Shown here in pieces: positions 7,937 through 12,203 of a stretch of 12,203 nt of DNA; within the stretch, counting starts at the first letter, position 1, and each line of letters opens with the position of its first letter. The notes beneath the pieces were generated by a model that worked only from the letters and a program-made list of their open reading frames with translations, had not been told where the DNA came from and did no database searches. A program made the position numbers and the translations under genes. This DNA comes from Roseibacillus sp. (GTDB taxonomy: Bacteria > Verrucomicrobiota > Verrucomicrobiia > Verrucomicrobiales > Akkermansiaceae), in NCBI GenBank assembly GCA_002729275.1, contig PBTP01000107.1, forward strand, positions 15,410-27,612, given 5' to 3'.

Positions 7937-7961
7937 CCGCCTCCTTGTTCAAGGCAGGAGG
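7937..7961 (-). terminator. Candidate terminator hairpin after the PEP-CTERM gene
   Basis: CCTCCTT-GTTC-AAGG-c-AGG forms a 7-bp stem with one bulged base, about 40-60 bp beyond the stop of the minus-strand PEP-CTERM gene. In minus-strand sense it is followed by CGGATGTTCTGTTTCTG, only moderately T-rich. Position fits a terminator; the tail is weak. Confidence 0.3.
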
Positions 7962-8001
7962 TTGAAAATTCTGCCCAGCGGACTCAGAGGCTGATCGACC
8001 C

Positions 8002-8941
8002 CTAGCTGCGGCGGCGGCGGCGGAGAAGCGCAAGACCAGCGCAGCCCACCAAGCTGAAGGTGGAAGGCTCAGGCATAATGTTAAAGGTAGTCCAGAATGC
8101 TCCAGTTCCTTCAACGATACCATCCACGTCCACCCCATTCACTGTCAGGGTCACCGTCTCTCCCGTGGGGCCTCCGCCGGCAATGAACCCGGAGTTAAAG
8201 GCGGTGTCGTAGTTTCCAGTGGCATTGTAGTAGGTTCCTTCCTCGCTGGCCTCGAAGATGATTTGGCTCAACAAGCCAATCGTATCGTCATTGTTACCGA
8301 GTAGGTTGCCGGCGGTGTCAAATATTCCGAGTTCCGTGTCCCCCGCTGAATTGAACGTATTAATATCGATCAGATCGCCTGCCACACCCACAACACCCCA
8401 AGAAAGAGCGTTATCAGGACTATCGCCAACTACAGGATCCGGTTCCGCAAAATCAACTGCGCCGAGCGAAAAATCAAACGTTGCCGCGCCCCCTCCAAAG
8501 CCTTCAACGCTCAGGCAGTAGGTTCCTGCATCCAAAGCCGTGCGAACAGATTCTCCATTGAATCCATCAAGAAAGGCGAAAAGCACTACCTTACCCGATG
8601 CAGTGAGCTTCTGCTCGTCTTCGATCGCGCCCGTTTCCGAACTATCGAGCAAAAACGCATTAGGATCGGTGATCACCAAGTTCCTCGTGAAGAGTCACGA
8701 TCTGGGTGGTGGTGATCTCAAACTGGAATACCTGCTCCGGACCGTTATATTCCCTGATAGCGGGCGAATAAAACGAAACATTATCCCCCCTACCATCACC
8801 TTGAACGGCAGCACTAACATTCCCGGCGACTGGAACCACAAGGGTATCCATCACACCAAGGTCGGTATCTACGACGATCGCTCCATGGAGGGGAGCAAAG
8901 CCTAACACGAGGACCGCTAGCGAAGAAAATGGGTTTCTCAC
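8002..8941 (-). CDS. PEP-CTERM sorting domain protein (DVUA0089/PPC-like), split by a +1 frameshift
   Basis: Exported surface protein. The first part starts at GTG 8941 with a good ribosome binding site (AGGAAGG five bases upstream) and encodes signal peptide MRNPFSSLAVLVLGFAPLHG, then 93 residues to a stop at 8660. The second part, in the +1 frame, runs from about 8676 to the stop at 8002. It holds a calcium/PPC-like repeat DTELGIFDTAGNLLGNNDD, as in DVUA0089-type proteins, and ends MPEPSTFSLVGCAGLALL plus five Arg and Ser, a classic PEP-CTERM anchor for exosortase sorting. Skipping one G at 8676-8677 joins HEEL to VITDPNAFLL and restores a protein of about 312 residues. Only the first part has a signal peptide and only the second an anchor, so neither half works alone. 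The cause may be a sequencing error, a recent mutation or programmed shifting. The five terminal Arg come from a (CGC)5 run at 8008-8022. No exosortase gene is in the window. Confidence 0.82.
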
Positions 8942-8944
8942 CCT

Positions 8945-8971
8945 GCCTTCCTGGCAAGGCCCATCCTTGCC
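8945..8971 (-). promoter_or_regulatory. 5' leader with two mutually exclusive hairpins at the PEP-CTERM ribosome binding site
   Basis: In minus-strand sense, GGCAAGG-ATGGG-CCTTGCC (8971-8953) is a perfect 7-bp hairpin just before the Shine-Dalgarno sequence AGGAAGG. The same 3' arm can instead pair as GCCTT (8960-8956) with AAGGC (8949-8945), which contains the Shine-Dalgarno bases. The first hairpin leaves the site open, the second hides it. The pairings are visible; a switch is inference. Confidence 0.35.
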
Positions 8972-9012
8972 CCCAGATTTTTCGTTAGAAAATCACCTCT
9001 TTTTAACCATTA

Positions 9013-9018
9013 TTCATA
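9013..9018 (-). promoter_or_regulatory. Candidate extended -10 element for the PEP-CTERM gene
   Basis: Minus-strand TGG-TATGAA resembles an extended -10 box (TGn-TATAAT), 72 bp upstream of the GTG start. No -35 match is seen at the right distance. A transcript from here would carry the paired-hairpin leader at 8945-8971. Confidence 0.25.
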
Positions 9019-9154
9019 CCAGTAGAACATTTGTGGATAGTTCCTCGGCTTTACAGGCCCATCCAAGCAAAGAACCTCATGAATAGCCACTCAGGAGGAC
9101 AGCAGGAGTTTTAGTCGGCAATTTCTTCCTTAGCCGTATAGTCCCGCTGGAAGC

Positions 9155-10432
9155 ATGCAGGGCGAACTCTCCAAAAAACTATTCAAAGCCGCTAAGGAAG
9201 TCATCCCCGGCGGAGTGAACTCTCCAGTCAGGGCCTTCCGCAACGTCGACGGAGATCCCTTCTTTGTCCGAAGAGCCAAGGGATGCCGGATTGAGGATGT
9301 CGATGGCCGTAGCCTGATTGACTACATTGGAACTTGGGGGCCCGCCATCCTGGGTCATGCCCCGACCGTTCTCACCAATACCGTGCACGAGGTTGCCAAG
9401 AATGGCCTCTCCTTTGGAATTCCCAACCCGTTCGAGGTGGAAATGGCCAAGGTCGTCTGCGAGTGGGTCCCCTCGGTCGAGAAGGTTCGCATGGTCAACT
9501 CAGGAACGGAGGCTACCATGTCCGCGATCCGGCTGGCCCGCGGATTCACAGGCCGGGACAAGATTATCAAATTTGAGGGGCATTACCATGGACACGTCGA
9601 TTCCCTGCTTGTGGCAGCCGGATCAGGCGCTCTGACTCACGGCGAACCGGATTCCGCGGGTATTCCCCGGTCTCTCGCCGCGGAAACAATCACCCTTCCG
9701 TTCAATCTTCCTGAACGTGTGGAGGAGGTCTTTGCCAGGTGCGGCGAGGAGATCGCCGCGGTCATTCTTGAGCCCTACCCTGCCAATGCCGGTTTTGTTT
9801 TTCCGCAGCCCGGCTACCTGGCCCTTCTGCGCGAGCTGACCCACAAACACGGAACCCTCCTGATCTTTGACGAAGTCATGACAGGCTTTCGTCTTGCAAA
9901 AGGAGGAGTTCAAGAACTCTCAGGAATTACGCCAGACCTCTGCGCCCTCGGCAAGGTGATTGGAGGCGGCCTGCCGGTTGGGGCTTTCGGGGGCCGTAGA
10001 GACATTATGGACCATCTGGCCCCGGATGGCCCGGTCTACCAGGCCGGCACCCTCTCGGGAAACCCAGTCGCCATGGCTGCCGGACTGGCACAGCTGAAAG
10101 AGCTCGAAAAACAGAATGGCTATCGGAGGCTTGAAGAAATCGGGCAACGCTTCGAGGACGGCGTCCAAGGAATCATTAGCGACAAAGGGCTGCCCTACCG
10201 CTTCAACCGGGCGGGATCCATGTGGTGCCTCTACTTCGGTGACGCCGAGATTATCAACGTTGATTCCGTGCAGGAAGGGGACTTCGAGGCCTTTCGGAAA
10301 TTCTTCTGGTCCTGCCTCGAGCGCGGAGTCTATCTCGCTCCCAGTCCTTACGAGACTGGATTTCTGTCCCTCGCTCACACCGAGAGCGATATTGATGAGA
10401 CCCTCGGTATCTTTGCAGAGTGCCTGGCTTGA
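9155..10432 (+). CDS. hemL: Glutamate-1-semialdehyde 2,1-aminomutase (HemL)
   Basis: PLP enzyme of the C5 pathway that turns glutamate-1-semialdehyde into 5-aminolevulinate, the precursor of heme and other tetrapyrroles, in the cytosol. 425 codons, the usual length. Near the N-terminus is IPGGVNSPVRAF (17-28). The strong block VRMVNSGTEATMSAIRLARG (111-130) is followed by FTGRDKIIKFEGHYHGH. FDEVMTGFR (238-246) holds the Asp that contacts the PLP ring nitrogen. The Schiff-base lysine is Lys267 in LGKVIGGGLPVGAFGG, and YQAGTLSGNP follows. The loop after strand VILEP reads YPANAGFV where E. coli has VAGNM, a variation that I believe occurs in other HemL branches. ATG 9155 is chosen because the family N-terminus aligns from there; the ribosome binding site is weak (GGAA close to ATG). 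The gene diverges from the PEP-CTERM gene and converges on trxA with a 22-bp gap. Confidence 0.97.
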   Translation: MQGELSKKLFKAAKEVIPGGVNSPVRAFRNVDGDPFFVRRAKGCRIEDVDGRSLIDYIGTWGPAILGHAPTVLTNTVHEVAKNGLSFGIPNPFEVEMAKVVCEWVPSVEKVRMVNSGTEATMSAIRLARGFTGRDKIIKFEGHYHGHVDSLLVAAGSGALTHGEPDSAGIPRSLAAETITLPFNLPERVEEVFARCGEEIAAVILEPYPANAGFVFPQPGYLALLRELTHKHGTLLIFDEVMTGFRLAKGGVQELSGITPDLCALGKVIGGGLPVGAFGGRRDIMDHLAPDGPVYQAGTLSGNPVAMAAGLAQLKELEKQNGYRRLEEIGQRFEDGVQGIISDKGLPYRFNRAGSMWCLYFGDAEIINVDSVQEGDFEAFRKFFWSCLERGVYLAPSPYETGFLSLAHTESDIDETLGIFAECLA

Positions 10433-10434
10433 AA

Positions 10435-10477
10435 GCCGCCGGTCTTCCCCGCCCCTAGGCCAAGGCGGCCAGCTTTT
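10435..10477 (+). terminator. Possible terminator for hemL overlapping the trxA 3' end
   Basis: GCCGCC (10435-10440) and GGCGGC (10464-10469) can pair around a 23-base loop just after the hemL stop, followed by CAGCTTTTCC with a short T run. The loop is long, and the right arm lies within the last trxA codons, so this is a weak call. Confidence 0.25.
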
Positions 10478-10778
10478 CCTTCAGCGCATCCACTGTTACT
10501 CCCTTGGTGCCAATCATCGTTTCGACGACTTCACCTCCCTTGAAGAAGGCAATCGTGGGGAGAGACTGGATGTTAAAGGTGCGAGCCAGCTCCTGCTGAC
10601 TATCGACATCAACCTTCCCTACCTTGGCGCTACCCTCGGTATCCGAGGCCACCGCATCGACGAGAGGTCCAATCATCTTACAGGGACCACACCACTCTGC
10701 CCAGAAATCAACCAGCACAGGCAGTTCGGCCTGCAGGACTTCTGCGTCAAAATTGTCGCTAGTGAATTGAAGAGCCAT
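10455..10778 (-). CDS. trxA: Thioredoxin
   Basis: Small cytosolic disulfide reductase that recycles ribonucleotide reductase and other targets with electrons from thioredoxin reductase. From ATG 10778 it has 107 codons, the normal size (E. coli 109). The active site is FWAEWCGPCK with Cys30 and Cys33. The cis-proline loop is SLPT with Pro74, and FFKGGEVV follows as in other thioredoxins. The frame is open upstream to 10823, but that extension (MREGAARRQFYLFPY) would start inside a strong hairpin and has no counterpart in the family, so ATG 10778 is chosen. No clear ribosome binding site precedes it, only an AT-rich stretch. The gene is 80 bp downstream of the microprotein on the same strand, with a hairpin between, and converges with hemL. 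Confidence 0.96.
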   Translation of the reverse strand: MALQFTSDNFDAEVLQAELPVLVDFWAEWCGPCKMIGPLVDAVASDTEGSAKVGKVDVDSQQELARTFNIQSLPTIAFFKGGEVVETMIGTKGVTVDALKEKLAALA

Positions 10779-10808
10779 ATAAGGAAATAAATAAAATTGT
10801 CTTCGGGC

Positions 10809-10829
10809 AGCGCCTTCACGCAAGGCGCT
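10809..10829 (-). terminator. Strong hairpin upstream of trxA (terminator or 5' leader element)
   Basis: In minus-strand sense AGCGCCTT-GCGTG-AAGGCGCT is a perfect 8-bp stem with a 5-base loop, 30 nt before the trxA ATG. A T-rich stretch (TTTTATTTATTT) begins about 12 nt after the stem, too far for a standard intrinsic terminator. It may end the upstream microprotein transcript, or sit in the trxA leader. Confidence 0.4.
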
Positions 10830-10847
10830 TCCTGACAGATATGTCTA

Positions 10848-10867
10848 CCTTCCTGAAATTAGGAAGG
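10848..10867. repeat. Perfect inverted repeat overlapping the microprotein stop codon
   Basis: CCTTCCT-GAAATT-AGGAAGG, a 7-bp stem with a 6-base loop, spans the stop codon of the 26-codon ORF. No T tract follows on either strand. It may protect the 3' end of that message, or act in pausing. Confidence 0.4.
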
Positions 10868-10939
10868 CGAGCCACCCGTAGCGATCAAAAGATAGAGGAC
10901 GATCGCGGCGACTACTGTTGTGACGATGGGAAAAGCCAT
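10859..10939 (-). CDS. 26-residue single-helix membrane microprotein
   Basis: Not a family I recognise. An ATG at 10939 opens 26 codons ending in TAA. The peptide starts MAFPIVTTVVAAIVLYLLIA and ends TGGSPS: a hydrophobic helix of about 17-18 residues with almost no charge and a short polar end, the usual look of small inner-membrane proteins. It begins 11 nt after the stop of the tail-anchored repeat protein on the same strand. No Shine-Dalgarno sequence is visible, so it could be translated by reinitiation after the upstream stop. Alternatively, a perfect TATAAT on the minus strand at 10950-10955 could drive a nearly leaderless message. A perfect inverted repeat overlaps its stop. Such short ORFs arise by chance, but the clean membrane helix, ATG start and tight spacing argue for a real gene. 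Likely role: partner or modulator of the neighbouring membrane protein. Confidence 0.5.
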   Translation of the reverse strand: MAFPIVTTVVAAIVLYLLIATGGSPS

Positions 10940-10949
10940 GGTGATAATT

Positions 10950-10955
10950 ATTATA
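10950..10955 (-). promoter_or_regulatory. Consensus-like -10 box TATAAT before the microprotein
   Basis: Minus-strand TATAAT spans the stop codon of the repeat protein and lies 10 nt before the microprotein ATG. No good -35 element is found 17 bp upstream (CAAGAA there). If used, transcription would begin a few bases before the ATG. It may be chance in an AT-rich junction. Confidence 0.25.
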
Positions 10956-11496
10956 GGAGAGACTCCCAACCTTTCTTGTTGTTTACTGGGTCGTCCGTTT
11001 TGACCCATTGGCTGGTAGTCATAATTTGCAGCCCGAGAACCGAAAGGGCTAGGACGAAGGCAACAATGGAAAGAATGTCAGACACCTTGTCTGATCCTTC
11101 CTCTTCCTCGGCGCCAGAGGTTTGCAGTGAGGGAGGTCCAGCAGATAAGGCCGTTGGAGCCCCCAACGCCTGAGTCGCACTGCCAAGCTGCACTGTTGCC
11201 TTGGGCAGCTCTTGAGTCGCGTCCGAATCGCCCGCCAGCGGCTGGGTCTTGAGAGGAGTAGTCTTGGGGGCAACGCTTGCTCCCGGGGCCTTCAACTGCA
11301 CGGTGGGCGCGGGAGCCGACGGCGCAGAAGGAGCGGCCGCGCCGGACGCGGGCTTGAGCGGAATCGTAGGAGCCGGTGCAGGCGCACTAGGTGCACCACC
11401 AGCAGGCTTCAGTGGAATCGTCGGCGCTGGTGCTCCGGGGGCGTTGGCCGCCTTCTTCTCAGAAGGGTCGGGAGCTTTCTTATCGTCTTCACTCAT
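10951..11496 (-). CDS. Pro/Ala-rich repeat protein with C-terminal transmembrane helix, function unknown
   Basis: No family named with confidence. 181 codons from ATG 11496. The N-terminus is charged (MSEDDKKAPDPSEKK) with no signal peptide. Residues 22-105 are disordered and Pro/Ala-rich, with a repeated threonine-centred motif: APAPTIPLKPA (22-32), APAPTIPLKPA (40-50), APAPTVQLKAP (61-71), then looser KTTPLK (78-83) and KATVQL (99-104). An acidic patch EEEEG (130-134) precedes one membrane helix, VSDILSIVAFVLALSVLGLQ (138-157), and a 24-residue polar tail. Most of the chain should face the cytosol, anchored by the helix. From memory, Verrucomicrobiota encode similar proteins with T-[VI]-x-L repeats and one C-terminal helix; that is recollection, not a search. 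The evenly spaced Thr could be phosphorylation or docking sites. The microprotein follows 11 nt after the stop. No ribosome binding site is evident. Confidence 0.75.
   Translation of the reverse strand: MSEDDKKAPDPSEKKAANAPGAPAPTIPLKPAGGAPSAPAPAPTIPLKPASGAAAPSAPSAPAPTVQLKAPGASVAPKTTPLKTQPLAGDSDATQELPKATVQLGSATQALGAPTALSAGPPSLQTSGAEEEEGSDKVSDILSIVAFVLALSVLGLQIMTTSQWVKTDDPVNNKKGWESLL
11284..11433 (-). repeat. Coding repeats for the PT[IV]xLK motifs
   Basis: Three nearly regular copies of a Pro/Ala-rich unit of 18-21 codons (starting at residues 22, 40 and 61), each centred on PTIPLK or PTVQLK. The first two copies are identical over 11 residues, so copy number could vary between strains. Confidence 0.7.
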
Positions 11497-11645
11497 GGCG
11501 CGTATTCTTGAGATTTTGGCGTGGGCCGGTCAAAGGATGCCGGCAGTTGCGGGTTGACGGGATTTAAGGGAAGCCGGCCATGGGGTGTCAAACCCTCAAG
11601 CGGAAAATAAGGCCCTAATTTCACCAGAAGGCATATTTGAACCGA

Positions 11646-11658
11646 ATTTGGCCCAAAT
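11646..11658. promoter_or_regulatory. Perfect 13-bp palindrome ATTTGG-C-CCAAAT
   Basis: Perfect 6+1+6 dyad in the 264-bp spacer between the divergent repeat-protein and PhoX genes. On the plus strand it sits between TTGAAC (11638) and TACTCC, which are 17 bp apart and weakly resemble -35 and -10 boxes. Operator use is inferred from position only. Confidence 0.3.
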
Positions 11659-11728
11659 CTACTCCTTTGGGGCGAGCGACCCTTCACTAAACTGCAACAT
11701 TTTCGAAACACCCCACTTTTGTGTCGTA

Positions 11729-11760
11729 AGGAAGAGTTCCCCGTCCATACAGGAAGAGTT
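11729..11760. repeat. Direct repeat AGGAAGAGTT x2, 22-bp period, before the PhoX gene
   Basis: AGGAAGAGTT occurs at 11729-11738 and again at 11751-11760. The second copy supplies the Shine-Dalgarno sequence for the GTG at 11761 (AGGA six bases before the start). The first copy may be an operator half, or a decoy ribosome site. Confidence 0.5.
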
Positions 11761-12203
11761 GTGAGTCAACTAACCCATCTTACAGGATCTCCTTCGCCTG
11801 ACCGGAGAGCCTTTCTGCGGCAGTCCGGATGGACTGCGGGCTTCCTTGGCCTCGGTCGCTACCTCCAAGCGAACGAAGCCTCTCCTGCTTCCAAGAGGAT
11901 CATTCAACCCTATGGCCCTCTCGTCCGCGACAAGGCTGGCCTCCTCGATCTTCCAAGGAATTTCAGTTACGATGTGATTTCCCGAAGCGGCACTCAGATG
12001 GCGGACGGATTGAGGGTCCCGGGCAAGTTTGACGACATGGCAGCCTTTCCGGGAGACAACGGCAGGATCATTCTAATCCGTAATCACGAAGTTGCCCTCG
12101 ATCAACCCACCTTTGGCCCCTTTTTAAAAAAGGAGGTTCCTTCTCATCTCGACAGCAACCTTCTCTACGATGCCGGAAGGAACAACGAGACACCCCACCT
12201 TGG
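11761..12203 (+). CDS. PhoX family alkaline phosphatase, Tat-exported (C-terminus cut off by window edge)
   Basis: Start of a periplasmic or surface phosphatase of the PhoX (DUF839) family, which releases phosphate from organic esters using Ca2+ and Fe3+. 147 full codons are present; typical members have 500-700. The GTG at 11761 is chosen because AGGAAG precedes it by the right distance, although the frame stays open further upstream. Residues 14-20 DRRAFLR form a twin-arginine (Tat) signal, followed by a weak hydrophobic stretch SGWTAGFLGLGRYLQA. The mature start PYGPLVRDKAGLLDLPRNFSY (49-70, split here as PYGPLV, LLDLP, FSY), VISRSG, ADGLRVPGKFDDMAAFPG and ILIRNHE (104-110) are the usual PhoX N-terminal blocks. 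The catalytic and most metal-binding residues lie beyond the window. The gene diverges from the repeat-protein gene. Family call is firm; substrate is not proven. Confidence 0.88.
   Translation, partial: MSQLTHLTGSPSPDRRAFLRQSGWTAGFLGLGRYLQANEASPASKRIIQPYGPLVRDKAGLLDLPRNFSYDVISRSGTQMADGLRVPGKFDDMAAFPGDNGRIILIRNHEVALDQPTFGPFLKKEVPSHLDSNLLYDAGRNNETPHL

Noticed and set aside
8008..8022. (GCG)5 trinucleotide run as a microsatellite
   Set aside because: It simply encodes the Arg cluster that ends the PEP-CTERM anchor on the minus strand.
9079..9114. 11-codon ORF upstream of hemL as a leader peptide
   Set aside because: It starts from a plain ATG, has no special codon run, ribosome site of its own or attenuator hairpin. 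No regulatory logic can be shown.
10779..10823. N-terminal extension of thioredoxin to 10823
   Set aside because: The extension starts inside the 8-bp hairpin, has no ribosome site and is absent from the thioredoxin family.
11493..11711. 72-codon minus-strand ORF upstream of the repeat protein
   Set aside because: It overlaps the start of the repeat protein in another frame, has no motif or hydrophobic segment, and fills a spacer that must hold two divergent promoters.

Overview
The window looks like chromosomal DNA of a Gram-negative bacterium, most likely a member of the Verrucomicrobiota. This is inferred from gene content, not from a search. The evidence is an LpxA (lipid A synthesis), a heme C5-pathway HemL, two exported proteins with PEP-CTERM sorting tails ending in Arg-rich clusters, and a Pro/Ala-rich tail-anchored protein. 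Many starts are GTG and few have a clear Shine-Dalgarno sequence. Most of the DNA is ordinary housekeeping and envelope genes. No tRNA, rRNA, CRISPR array, transposase or prophage was seen.

Layout, left to right. Three minus-strand genes, read right to left, fill 1-5523: a zinc/manganese-type periplasmic binding protein (4621-5499), a Kef/CPA2-type cation:proton antiporter with a TrkA-N domain (2786-4504), and a DEAH-box RNA helicase HrpA (1-2678) whose C-terminus runs off the left edge. lpxA (5652-6425, plus) diverges from the binding-protein gene. Their shared 128-150 bp spacer carries a 16-bp direct repeat with a 21-bp period. Next come a small plus-strand ORF with a signal peptide and a PEP-CTERM-like segment (6533-6940), a minus-strand exported SH3-like plus SmpA/BamE-like protein (7007-7729), and a minus-strand PEP-CTERM protein with a +1 frameshift (8002-8941). 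hemL (9155-10432, plus) diverges from the latter and converges on trxA (10455-10778, minus).

Upstream of trxA, on the same strand, is a 181-codon Pro/Ala-rich protein with threonine-centred repeats and one C-terminal membrane helix (10951-11496). Eleven nucleotides after its stop begins a 26-codon single-helix membrane microprotein (10859-10939). At the right edge a Tat-exported PhoX-family phosphatase gene (11761 onward, plus) begins and runs off the window.

The two pairs that most look like working units are the tail-anchored repeat protein with its microprotein, and the divergent binding-protein/lpxA pair with its shared repeat. I see no convincing new defence or mobile system. The best leads are the microprotein locus, the frameshifted PEP-CTERM gene with a possible switchable 5' hairpin, and the 21-bp-period operator-like repeat. 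No gene-free stretch exceeds 300 bp, provided the 6533-6940 ORF is real. If it is not, 6426-7006 is a 581-bp gap.
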